The notes under the pieces: model-generated
Databases searched by the model: none
What the model saw: the letters and a program-made list of their open reading frames with translations, nothing else
Told to the model about the DNA's origin: nothing
Assembly (NCBI GenBank): GCA_964621165.1
Contig: CAZULC010000013.1
Location: forward strand, 1 to 55,713
DNA from: UMGS1696 sp964621165
GTDB taxonomy: Bacteria > Bacillota > Clostridia > Oscillospirales > CAG-272
Length of the DNA stretch: 55,713 nt
Direction: 5' to 3'
In this document: piece after piece, positions 32,765 to 40,576 of the stretch
How the letters are laid out: every line of letters begins with the position of its first letter
How positions within the stretch are numbered: the stretch's first letter is position 1
Position numbers and translations under genes: made by a program

Positions 32765-33073
32765 TCATTTTTTGACGTTTTCCGTTAATAACTCAAACTC
32801 CTCGCAGTCTTTTTTATGAGCCAGCATGAGATATTTTTTCTTTGTCGCTTCCCCTCCCCGCAGATGACGTTCAGCTTTATTTTTGTCGAGTACGCTCTTC
32901 ACGGATTTATATAAAAGCGGATTCGTTTTCGCCAGCCGCTCCGTCACGTCCTTATGTACCGTGGATTTGCTTACCCCGAATTTTACAGCGGCTTCCCTCA
33001 CCGTACATCCGCTTTCGATAATATAATCGGCAAGACTCACGCATCTCGAACAAAATCTGTCCTCGGACCTCAT
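32765..33073 (-). CDS. spoIIID: Sporulation transcription factor SpoIIID
   Basis: 102 aa. Helix-turn-helix VREAAVKFGVSKSTVHKDVTERL and the RRG-type block NKAERHLRGGEATKKKYL are SpoIIID signatures. The N-terminus differs from the usual MKDYIEERAL type (MRSEDRFCSRCVSLADYIIES), with two Cys, and the C-terminus has a KKDCEEFELLTENVKK tail, so the protein is about 10 residues longer than B. subtilis SpoIIID. It acts in the mother cell to switch genes between the sigma-E and sigma-K stages. Good GGAGG SD. A sigma-E-like promoter lies just upstream. Confidence 0.94.
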   Translation of the reverse strand: MRSEDRFCSRCVSLADYIIESGCTVREAAVKFGVSKSTVHKDVTERLAKTNPLLYKSVKSVLDKNKAERHLRGGEATKKKYLMLAHKKDCEEFELLTENVKK

Positions 33074-33104
33074 ATAACTGCCTCCATTTGGTTTTTCTCA
33101 TTCA

Positions 33105-33132
33105 ATTATATGAAAGTCTTAGCCGGATATGC
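33105..33132 (-). promoter_or_regulatory. Sigma-E-like promoter of spoIIID
   Basis: On the minus strand GCATATC (33132-33126), 13-nt spacer, CATATAAT (33112-33105). This fits the sigma-E consensus KMATATT / CATACAnT at 6 of 7 and 6 of 7 informative positions. The -10 lies 32 nt before the ATG. spoIIID is a classic sigma-E gene, which supports the call. Confidence 0.7.
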
Positions 33133-33140
33133 CCGCGATG

Positions 33141-33185
33141 GAAAAAGAAAAGCCGGCTCAGCTTTCTTTCCACTGAATCGGCTTT
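33141..33185 (-). terminator. Terminator of the gal operon
   Basis: On the minus strand AAAGCCG (33185-33179) / CGGCTTT (33154-33148), long loop, then T-rich tract TTTCTTTTTC. Downstream of galM. Confidence 0.72.
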
Positions 33186-33205
33186 GGTTTTATTTTGATT
33201 TAAGC

Positions 33206-34261
33206 TCAGTTCTCAAAGGCGAAAGTTGTCGTGTAGTCGTACTTTTCGCCGGGATTGAGGACTGTGTTTGTGAATCCCGGGTGGTTGATGGAGTCGGGCA
33301 TTGCCTGTGTTTCCATGCACGCCGCACAGTGAGCGTACTGTTTAACGTTGCCCTTGAAATGAGCGTCGTCGGGGTTCACCATGTTGGCGGTGTAAATCTG
33401 GACACAGGGCTGGTTTGTATACAGCTTCATTCTTCTGCCGCTCTTCGGGTCGGTGAGTGAGCCGCGAAGTGTAATTTTGCCGTCGTAGTCCGCGAAGATG
33501 AAGTTGTTGTCGTAGCCGCCCAGCTCCTTCATCATGGGATGTTCTGACGCGAATCCGTCTCCCAGTCTCATGGGCTTTCTGAAGTCGTAGGGAGTGCCTG
33601 TGACGTCAATCAAAACTCCGTCGGGAATCAGGCCGCTGTCGATTGAGTTGATTCTGTCGCAGTCCAGCCACATCACATGGTCGTCAACGCTCTCGTTTTC
33701 GTATCCCGCGAGATTGAAGTATGAGTGATTGGTGAGGTTTACAACGGTTGTTTTGTCGGTTTCTGCTTCGTAGTGAATGGAAACGGCTCCGTCCTTCGTG
33801 AGGGTGTATGTCACCGTGACCTTCAGCTCGCCGGGATAGTTCTCTTCCCCATCTGGGCTTAAAAGTGACAGCACAAGAGCGGGTTCTTCTTCGCTTCCGG
33901 ACTCGACTACGTCCCAGATTTTCGCGTTGAAGCCGACCTTTCCCCCGTGGAGGTGGTTTTCACCGTCATTTTTGTAGAGGTTGAATTCAACTCCCTCGAG
34001 GGTGAACTTTGCGCTGCCGATACGGTTGCCCACTCTGCCAATCAAAGCTCCCTGATAGCCTCCTGCGGTGAGGTAGCCGTCAATATTGTCGTATCCGCAG
34101 ATGACGTCGGTGGTCTCTCCGTTCTTATCCTTGACGAAAATGCTGTTTAAAATTCCGCCATAGTTCAGGATTTTTGCTGAGGTAATGGAGCCGTTTGAGA
34201 GAGTGTAGGCGTAAACCTCGCATCCGCATGGAATTATACCGAATAATTCTTTCTTTATCAT
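33206..34261 (-). CDS. galM: Aldose 1-epimerase (galactose mutarotase)
   Basis: 351 aa. Motifs: HLHGGKVGFNAKIWD (active-site His), VNLTNHSYFNLAG (second His), and the C-terminal MVNPDDAHFK and NPGEKYDYTT (near the catalytic Glu). Interconverts alpha and beta anomers of galactose and other hexoses, feeding the Leloir pathway. Cytoplasmic (no signal peptide). Followed by a terminator and preceded by galE at 37 nt, so last gene in a three-gene operon with galE and a sugar nucleotidyltransferase. Confidence 0.96.
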   Translation of the reverse strand: MIKKELFGIIPCGCEVYAYTLSNGSITSAKILNYGGILNSIFVKDKNGETTDVICGYDNIDGYLTAGGYQGALIGRVGNRIGSAKFTLEGVEFNLYKNDGENHLHGGKVGFNAKIWDVVESGSEEEPALVLSLLSPDGEENYPGELKVTVTYTLTKDGAVSIHYEAETDKTTVVNLTNHSYFNLAGYENESVDDHVMWLDCDRINSIDSGLIPDGVLIDVTGTPYDFRKPMRLGDGFASEHPMMKELGGYDNNFIFADYDGKITLRGSLTDPKSGRRMKLYTNQPCVQIYTANMVNPDDAHFKGNVKQYAHCAACMETQAMPDSINHPGFTNTVLNPGEKYDYTTTFAFEN

Positions 34262-34298
34262 TAAGTTTCTCCTGAATCAGCCTGTCAGCCGTTAAGCG

Positions 34299-35315
34299 TC
34301 AGTCGTCGTAACCGTTGGGGTTGTTCTTCTGCCATCTCCATGAGTCAGCGCACATTTCCTTTATGCCGTTTTCAGCCTTCCAGCCAAGCTCCTTTGCGGC
34401 GAGCTCTGCGCTTGAGTAGCACATGTCGATGTCTCCCGCACGTCTGGGCTTGATGGAATAGGGAATTTTCACGCCTGTGGCTTCCTCGAAGTTCTTTACG
34501 ATGTCGAGAACGCTGTAGCCTACGCCTGTGCCGAGGTTGTAGATTTTCAGACCGCACTTTTCGCCAAGCTTCTGGATTGCGCATACGTGTCCCTTCGCAA
34601 GGTCAACCACGTGGATGTAGTCGCGAACGCCCGTGCCGTCGTGGGTATTGTAGTCATTTCCGAATACGCCCAGCTCAGGTCTCTTGCCGACTGCAACCTG
34701 TGTGATGTAGGGCATGAGGTTGTTGGGGATTCCGTTGGGGTTTTCGCCAATCAGTCCGCTCTTGTGCGCGCCGATTGGGTTGAAGTATCTCAGAAGCACC
34801 ACATTCCACTCAGGATCGGCTTTCTGGATATCGGTGAGGATCTGCTCAAGCATGGATTTGGTCCAGCCGTAGGGGTTTGTACACTGTCCCTTAGGGCATT
34901 CCTCGGTAATCGGGATGAATGCGGGAGAGCCGTAAACCGTCGCGGAGGATGAGAAGATGATGTTCTTGCAGTTGTGCTTCTTCATAACGTCAACGAGTAC
35001 GAGAGTGCCGCCGATGTTGTTTTCGTAGTATTCCCACGGCTTTGCCACGGATTCGCCAACCGCCTTGAGTCCGGCAAAATGGATTACGGAGTCAATGGAG
35101 TTTTCCGCAAAGATCTTTTCCAGTCCTTCTCTGTCGCGGATGTCGGTTTCGTAGAATTTAACCGGCTTGCCCGTGATTTTCTCAACTCTCTCGAGGGATT
35201 TTCTGCTTGCGTTGAAAAGATTGTCGCACACAACGACCTCGTAGCCGGTGTTCTGAAGCTCTACTACAGTATGTGAGCCGATGTATCCCGCGCCGCCTGT
35301 AACAAGAATTGCCAT
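34299..35315 (-). CDS. galE: UDP-glucose 4-epimerase
   Basis: 338 aa. SDR-fold enzyme interconverting UDP-Glc and UDP-Gal. NAD-binding TGGAGYIGSHTVVEL, catalytic Ser/Thr in FSSSATVYG, catalytic YxxxK in NPYGWTKSMLEQIL, then RYFNPIGAHKSGLIGENP and GDNYNTHDGTGVRDYIHV-like stretches of the E. coli GalE type. The end GWKAENGIKEMCADSWRWQ is normal. SD AAAGGA. In an operon with galM (downstream) and a nucleotidyltransferase (upstream). Confidence 0.97.
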   Translation of the reverse strand: MAILVTGGAGYIGSHTVVELQNTGYEVVVCDNLFNASRKSLERVEKITGKPVKFYETDIRDREGLEKIFAENSIDSVIHFAGLKAVGESVAKPWEYYENNIGGTLVLVDVMKKHNCKNIIFSSSATVYGSPAFIPITEECPKGQCTNPYGWTKSMLEQILTDIQKADPEWNVVLLRYFNPIGAHKSGLIGENPNGIPNNLMPYITQVAVGKRPELGVFGNDYNTHDGTGVRDYIHVVDLAKGHVCAIQKLGEKCGLKIYNLGTGVGYSVLDIVKNFEEATGVKIPYSIKPRRAGDIDMCYSSAELAAKELGWKAENGIKEMCADSWRWQKNNPNGYDD

Positions 35316-35342
35316 TGTTTATTCCTTTCCTGTATACAATAA

Positions 35343-36242
35343 TCAGTTCCAGAGACCGTTTGGATATTCGCCGTCAGCGATAAGCTTGTTCAGCTTTGCG
35401 ATAACGTCAGGCTTATCCTGTGAGTAGGTTACGCCGAACCATTTTGCGGTTGTGGTAAGAACCTTGACGTTGCATTCTCCGGCGTTGATCATCTTGCCGA
35501 TTGTGTTGGGGAGGAGGCATTCGCTCTTAAGAGGCTCGCGTGTGTCGTCGTTGATGAAGAGGTTGAAGTCCTCCTCAAGTCCCTTGAATACTGTAGGTCC
35601 GAAGCCCCAGAAGTTCATGGAAACAACAGTGTTGTTGGGAATATGTACGGTCTCGCCGTTGTCTTCATAATATGCGCCGCCCTCTTCCTTGAAGAGCTTG
35701 GTTCTTTCGGTGATTTTCTCGAGCATTTCGTCGGAATTTGCATGGCATTCGCCTCTTGCTACGCTTCCGTTGTCTGTGAGAGTATTTCCGAGGTGATAGC
35801 CTACCATGCAGAAGTGATTAGCGGAAAGGTCGGCATTCTTTAAGAATTCAGCTGCCTTGAAGAACGCGTCTCTGCCGTAGAAGTCGTCGGCGTTGATTAC
35901 GATGAAGCCTTCCTTGAGAGCGTCCTTTGCGCAGAGAAGGGCGTGGGTTGTCCCCCAAGGTTTAACTCTCTCGGCGGGAATCTTGTCGGCGGGAACAAAT
36001 GAGGTCATCTTCTGGAATACATATTCCACCTGAACCTTGCCCTCGATTCTCTTGCCTACGGTTTCTCTGAAGGCGTCGTAGTTTTCTTCCTTGATAACGA
36101 AAACCACCTTGTCGAAGCCCGCCTTGATTGCGTCGTAGATCGAGAAGTCGATGATGAACTCGCCGTGTTCAGTAAATGGGTCGATCTGTTTGAGTCCTCC
36201 GTAACGTGAACCCATTCCTGCTGCTAAAATAAATAATGTCAT
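35343..36242 (-). CDS. Sugar-1-phosphate nucleotidyltransferase (UTP-glucose-1-P uridylyltransferase-like)
   Basis: About 299 aa NTP_transferase fold. The nucleotide loop LFILAAGMGSRYGGLKQ starts right at the N-terminus. The metal site FIVINADDFYGRDAFF has the D-x-D-like pair and PWGTTHALLCAKDAL contacts the base. Together with galE and galM it suggests synthesis of UDP-hexoses, or activation of a hexosamine as in the lacto-N-biose pathway, which cannot be decided by eye. Three starts are in frame; GGAGG is at the right distance for ATG 36242 only. First gene of the operon. Confidence 0.87.
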   Translation of the reverse strand: MTLFILAAGMGSRYGGLKQIDPFTEHGEFIIDFSIYDAIKAGFDKVVFVIKEENYDAFRETVGKRIEGKVQVEYVFQKMTSFVPADKIPAERVKPWGTTHALLCAKDALKEGFIVINADDFYGRDAFFKAAEFLKNADLSANHFCMVGYHLGNTLTDNGSVARGECHANSDEMLEKITERTKLFKEEGGAYYEDNGETVHIPNNTVVSMNFWGFGPTVFKGLEEDFNLFINDDTREPLKSECLLPNTIGKMINAGECNVKVLTTTAKWFGVTYSQDKPDVIAKLNKLIADGEYPNGLWN

Positions 36243-36283
36243 ATTCATACCCTCCAAGGTATTATAATTTTTCTTCACCTTAT

Positions 36284-36312
36284 ATTGTATAACATAATTG
36301 CGAATTTTTCAA
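36284..36312 (-). promoter_or_regulatory. Sigma-A promoter of the gal operon
   Basis: On the minus strand TTGAAA (36312-36307), 17-nt spacer, TACAAT (36289-36284). The -10 region GTTATACAATATAA is identical to part of the 48-bp palindromic element copy B. Confidence 0.6.
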
Positions 36313-36401
36313 GAGGTTAACGGTATTTATCTTGTCGTTTTTTAATTTTTTATGGTTTTCAGCCTCTAGACGGCGGAATTCAGCTAAAAATTAGTTCTAA
36401 A

Positions 36402-36440
36402 GAAAGCAGACAGGCAGCTTTTTACAGCAAACCCGTCTGC
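36402..36440 (-). terminator. Terminator of the cysteine-rich protein gene
   Basis: On the minus strand GCAGAC (36440-36435) / GTCTGC (36411-36406), long loop, then TTTCTTTAG. Immediately after the stop at 36454. Confidence 0.6.
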
Positions 36441-36453
36441 CGGATATAACTAT

Positions 36454-37323
36454 TTATTTGTCCTGATGATTCTGACAGCAGCACTTTTTATCACCGGTAA
36501 TCAACTCTCCGCCGCCTGAGCCTGTGATATGGGAGGAGAACTCATTTATCGGGAATGCCATCTGCTTGAAGAGGCTGCAGGGGTCCTCAACGGGAGGCGC
36601 TGAGCATTCCTTTTCAGGTACGCTGTACTCCACGGCGTTGATAAGGTACTGAGCCGGTCTCTCAATCCGTACTACTGAGAAGAAGCCGAGGGACACAAGC
36701 AGCATGTTGGAGTCCTGTGAATCAACAAGCTCGCAGGTCAGTCTCTGGCACACGCACTCGGGTATTTCGTCAACTGTGCAGGGACAGCAGCGGCAGATTT
36801 TGTGCGGCTCCTCGATTTTTGTGCTGAGAATGATGGGGTCCACCGTCTCGAGAACCGCTATTGGGAGGGAGTTTACCGGCTTGGTGCAGTTTCCGTGGCA
36901 GGTGCAAAAGCCGTTTTTGGGCAGCTCACTCTTGAACACGCTGACGTTTCCCTCTCCGCCGAACAGGATCACTTTCTTTTCTACGACCGCGACTCCTTCA
37001 AATTCTTGTATGTTGCCCGGACCTATGCAGGCTTCAAACATGATTTTCACGTAAATCTTGATGAAAAGCTGATAGAATCCACGATTGAACGGCACATTGT
37101 CGATATCTATGCACGACCATACGACGTTTGCTGTTTTTGCTCTGACCACACAGGTCTTGTCGATTATATCCTGACCCGTGCAGGTAAGATACACTCTGAC
37201 GTCCTCGAAGCAGTCCTTGTCGCGACAGGAGTCGAGAACGCGGTAGGTATCTATACACACCATGTCACGGTCCTTTGAGCATTGAACGATTGTGTTTCTG
37301 TATTCACCCATTTGTTCATCCAT
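36454..37323 (-). CDS. Conserved cysteine-rich protein, possible spore-surface component
   Basis: 289 aa with about 28 Cys, in clusters (FCTCHGNCTKP, ICRCCPC, PECVCQRLTC, and a KKCCCQNH end). No signal peptide and no membrane segment. The N-terminal part (CSKDRDMVCIDTYRVLDSC, VPFNRGFYQLFIKIYVKIMFEAC) resembles a conserved clostridial family related in pattern to spore-coat and DUF3794-like proteins. I do not know an established function. The spore link is inferred from Cys content, lack of secretion signal and a CATAGACT sequence (37388-37381), a good sigma-E/K -10, about 60 nt upstream. ATG 37323 has AAAGG very near; the next ATG (37311) is possible. Confidence 0.7.
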   Translation of the reverse strand: MDEQMGEYRNTIVQCSKDRDMVCIDTYRVLDSCRDKDCFEDVRVYLTCTGQDIIDKTCVVRAKTANVVWSCIDIDNVPFNRGFYQLFIKIYVKIMFEACIGPGNIQEFEGVAVVEKKVILFGGEGNVSVFKSELPKNGFCTCHGNCTKPVNSLPIAVLETVDPIILSTKIEEPHKICRCCPCTVDEIPECVCQRLTCELVDSQDSNMLLVSLGFFSVVRIERPAQYLINAVEYSVPEKECSAPPVEDPCSLFKQMAFPINEFSSHITGSGGGELITGDKKCCCQNHQDK

Positions 37324-37408
37324 GCCTTTCTTTTGATGGAAGCTGACTTTGCATGCCGCTGTGAGTCCGCTTCTCAGTACAGTCTATGCGGGGCGCAGCG
37401 GGAATGAC

Positions 37409-37436
37409 AAAAAACCGGCAGAAATTATCCTGTCGG
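37409..37436 (-). terminator. Terminator of the small P-loop protein gene
   Basis: On the minus strand CCGACAG (37436-37430) / CTGCCGG (37421-37415) with one A-C mismatch, then TTTTTTG. Confidence 0.68.
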
Positions 37437-37469
37437 CTTATGTTTTTTTATGGATTATTTTGTCTTTTC

Positions 37470-37880
37470 TTATTCGGTGAACTTGCGCATTGTGTCCGTA
37501 GCGTCCTCAACGGCGATGGATGAGGTGAGAACACAGTTGACGTTGTGGGTCTTCACGAGGGTGTTCAGATGATTCAGGAAATCGTCGAATGCGGTGACGT
37601 CGTTCTGGCAGATCTTGAGAGCAGAATCCATAAAGATATCGGTAACGTCGTGGTCGCTTGCGAGGATGCCTGCGATGAAGCCGTAGAGATATTCGGCGTC
37701 GGTAACGAGATATTCGTCAGAGTCAATGAGTCTGCATCTGTAGTTGATGTCAAACTTGAGCTTGTCGCCCTTTTCAATGCAAACAACGGAGCCTTTGGAT
37801 GTGTTAAGCGCCGTGTTTACGAGTTCGATGAGGGTTTTTGTCTTTCCTGAACCTTTTTTGCCGATAATCAGTTTAATCAT
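37470..37880 (-). CDS. Small P-loop ATP-binding protein
   Basis: 136 aa. Walker A LIIGKKGSGKTKTLIELV is at the N-terminus. A hydrophobic strand ending in DIFMDSALK may be the Walker B. A second strand NCVLTSSIA follows. The size and pattern match short clostridial P-loop proteins sometimes annotated as PilT-like, of unknown function. The SD CGGAGG precedes the ATG. It is 27 nt behind pgi on the same strand and may be in its transcript. No membrane segment. Confidence 0.75.
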   Translation of the reverse strand: MIKLIIGKKGSGKTKTLIELVNTALNTSKGSVVCIEKGDKLKFDINYRCRLIDSDEYLVTDAEYLYGFIAGILASDHDVTDIFMDSALKICQNDVTAFDDFLNHLNTLVKTHNVNCVLTSSIAVEDATDTMRKFTE

Positions 37881-37907
37881 GATTTCCTCCGTTTTGTGTA
37901 TATAAAT

Positions 37908-39245
37908 TTATTTCATTCTTTCTTCGAGAGCTGCCTTGTGGTCTTCGTAGCCTGGTTTGCCAAGGAGAGCGTACATGTTCTTCTTGTAAGCCTCAACTCC
38001 GGGCTGGTCGAAGGGGTTCACTCCAAGCATGTATCCGCTGACGGCGCAGGCAAGCTCAAAGAAGTATACCAAATATCCGAATGAGTATGCGCTTCTGTCC
38101 TCAAGCTCGATTACAACGTTGGGTACTCCGCCGTCGTTATGCGCGAAGAAGGTGCCGGTCATTGCCATTCTGTTTACGTCGTGAAGCTCTTTGCCGGAGA
38201 GGAAGTTGAGTCCGTCGATATTGTTCGGGTCGTCGGGGATTACGACGGTGTCCGAAGATTTCTTTATGTCGAGTACGGTTTCGAACATGGTTCTTCTGCC
38301 CTCCTGGATGTATTGGCCGAGGGAGTGCAGATCGGTTGAGAAGATAACTGACGAGGGATAGAGCGCCTTTCCGTCCTTTCCTTCGCTCTCACCGTAGAGC
38401 TGCTTCCACCACTCACACAGCATCTGGGACGCCGGTTCGTAGGATACGAGGATTTCGATTGACTTTCCTTTATTATAGAGGATGTTTCTCAGAGACGCGT
38501 ATTTCAGGCAGTCGTTTTCTTCTACAGGTGCGTCAAGGTATTTCGCTCTTGAATCAGCCGCGCCTTTCATCATCTCGTCAATGTCGATTCCGGCTACAGC
38601 TATGGGGAGAAGTCCGACGGCTGTGAGTACGGAGTAGCGTCCGCCTATATCATCGGGAACCACAAATGTCTCGTAACCCTTTTCGGTGGAGAATTCCTTC
38701 AGCTTGCCGCGTTTTCTGTCGGTGGTGACGAAAATTCTCTTGCGTGCGCCTTCTTCGCCGTACTTCTTTTCAAGCAGGCTGCGGAAGATGCGGAAGGTCA
38801 CGGCAGGTTCGGTTGTGGTGCCGGACTTTGAAATGACGTTGATGCACACATCCCGTCCCTCGCAGATTTTCAGAATATCCGAAAGTGCCGAGGAGCTGAT
38901 TGTGTTTCCGGCGAAGTAAACGTCGGGTGTGTCTTTTTTGAGATTGTTGTATAGTGGGGATTTTACGAATTCAACGGCCGCTCTCGCTCCGAGATAGGAT
39001 CCGCCGATTCCGATAACAACAAACACGTCGCAGGATTTTTTGATTTTTTCAGCAGCCGCCTTTATACGGGCAAACTCTTCCTTGTCGTAATCCACGGGCA
39101 GATTAACCCAGCCGAGAAAATCAGCTCCAGCGCCTTTTCCGCTTTTCACAAGAGCATGAGCGGATTCGGTGAGGTGGGAAATTTTTTCGACTTCGGATTC
39201 GGAGACAAAGCCGGCCAGATACTTGGTGTTCAGTTTTACCGACAT
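37908..39245 (-). CDS. pgi: Glucose-6-phosphate isomerase
   Basis: 445 aa, the short Firmicute type. Glycolysis: Glc-6-P to Fru-6-P. Motifs: VIGIGGSYLGARAAVEF, NVISKSGTTTEPAVTFRIF (phosphate-binding SGTT), GGRYSVLTAVGLLPIAVAG, the catalytic Glu/His region near LHSLGQYIQEGRRTMFET and the catalytic Lys near the C-terminus in GVEAYKKNMYALLGKP. Ends in an EERMK tail. An AAAGGA SD is rather far (about 16 nt). Followed by the small P-loop protein. Confidence 0.97.
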   Translation of the reverse strand: MSVKLNTKYLAGFVSESEVEKISHLTESAHALVKSGKGAGADFLGWVNLPVDYDKEEFARIKAAAEKIKKSCDVFVVIGIGGSYLGARAAVEFVKSPLYNNLKKDTPDVYFAGNTISSSALSDILKICEGRDVCINVISKSGTTTEPAVTFRIFRSLLEKKYGEEGARKRIFVTTDRKRGKLKEFSTEKGYETFVVPDDIGGRYSVLTAVGLLPIAVAGIDIDEMMKGAADSRAKYLDAPVEENDCLKYASLRNILYNKGKSIEILVSYEPASQMLCEWWKQLYGESEGKDGKALYPSSVIFSTDLHSLGQYIQEGRRTMFETVLDIKKSSDTVVIPDDPNNIDGLNFLSGKELHDVNRMAMTGTFFAHNDGGVPNVVIELEDRSAYSFGYLVYFFELACAVSGYMLGVNPFDQPGVEAYKKNMYALLGKPGYEDHKAALEERMK

Positions 39246-39370
39246 AATATATTATTAACCATTCCTTTCTGTGAAGTCTGCTTTTATGCATCTTCCGATT
39301 TCTTCATTATGGAACACCTATATAATACTACATTTTTTGTCAATTTTCAATAGCTAAATTGATAATATTT

Positions 39371-40510
39371 TTATTTAAGGAGATATATTCCCGCCATTCT
39401 CAGAAAAAGTCCGATAAAGCTGATTTTTTTCACGTTTTCCGCAGCGGTTATACTGTCCTCATGGATAACCTGACCATCGGAAATATACCTGACTCTGCCT
39501 ATTTCATCCCCCTCCCTGATTGGGGCGGGTATGTTTTCCTCAAACAGGAACTCGCACTGCACACCCTTGCTCTTGCCTTTGGGAAGAAGAACGGTAAAGG
39601 GGCTGTATTCGCCTAAACATGTATTTTTGACTCCGCCGATTATACTTGTCTCCCCGGCTTCCCCACCCTGATTTTCATATAGAGAGTAGTTTACGAATCC
39701 ATAGTCGAGAAGCTGCTTTGCTGACTCGTTGCGGATGTCCCGGGTGTCGGCTCCCATGATTACTGCGATTAGGTGGAGTCCGTCCCGCTTTGCCGTCGCG
39801 CTAATGCAGAATCCGGCTTTTGAGGTTGACCCGGTTTTCAGTCCCGTTGCACCCTGATAGAAGCGGATGAGCCGGTTGGTGTTGGTCAGACCGAAGGCCC
39901 CGTCGCGTATTGTGTCCATCCATATGGTTGAGTACTTCATTATAATCTCATGCTTTAGAAGTTCCCGGGACATGATTGCTATGTCTCTCGCGCTGGTCAG
40001 GTGTTTTGTGGTGTCGTCGTCAAGTCCCGTTACGTTTTCAAAATGAGTGTTTACCATACCCAGCTCAGACGCACGCTCATTCATACGGGAGACGAACGCT
40101 TCCTCGCTTCCGCCCACTTTCTCAGCAAGAGCCACAGCCGCGTCGTTTGCTGAAGCTATGATTACGCATTTAAGTAATTCCTCAGCCTTCATGGATTCTC
40201 CCGGCTCAAGATAGACCTGGGATCCGCCCATTGACGCCGCGTATTCGCTTATCTGGATTTCGTCGTCAAGGGAGATGTTGCCCTTCTCCACCTCTTCCAA
40301 AAACAGAAGCAGGGTCATGATTTTCGTGACGGATGCGGGAGGTAATGCCTGATCGGCGTTTTTTGAGTAGAGAACGGTTCCGGTTGCCGCGTCCATAAGT
40401 ATGGCTGAGTCCGCGTTTACCTCAAATGGGGTTATGTCCTCCTCGGCTGATACCGGGACGGCTGTGAACAGCAGCAATAGTGCAAGAAACATCGCAATTA
40501 TTTTTGACAT
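39371..40510 (-). CDS. D-alanyl-D-alanine carboxypeptidase (DacF/PBP5 family, S11)
   Basis: About 379 aa. Signal peptide (MSKIIAMFLALLLLFTAVPVSAEE). The three penicillin-binding motifs are present: SxxK in LPPASVTKIMTLLL, SxN in ASANDAAVAL and KTG in GLKTGSTSKAGFC. C-terminal PBP5_C-like domain and an end with a hydrophobic/amphipathic tail (KKISFIGLFLRMAGIYLLK) that should hold it at the membrane. Trims the terminal D-Ala from peptidoglycan. DacF and DacB act in spore cortex, and DacA in growth; which one this is cannot be told. ATG 40510 fits the CGGAG SD better than an upstream GTG. Confidence 0.93.
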   Translation of the reverse strand: MSKIIAMFLALLLLFTAVPVSAEEDITPFEVNADSAILMDAATGTVLYSKNADQALPPASVTKIMTLLLFLEEVEKGNISLDDEIQISEYAASMGGSQVYLEPGESMKAEELLKCVIIASANDAAVALAEKVGGSEEAFVSRMNERASELGMVNTHFENVTGLDDDTTKHLTSARDIAIMSRELLKHEIIMKYSTIWMDTIRDGAFGLTNTNRLIRFYQGATGLKTGSTSKAGFCISATAKRDGLHLIAVIMGADTRDIRNESAKQLLDYGFVNYSLYENQGGEAGETSIIGGVKNTCLGEYSPFTVLLPKGKSKGVQCEFLFEENIPAPIREGDEIGRVRYISDGQVIHEDSITAAENVKKISFIGLFLRMAGIYLLK

Positions 40511-40576
40511 GAATTTCACTCCGATATACAGATTTTAGATTTGTTATATCATATTTGTGAAATCCGCGAATTATGC

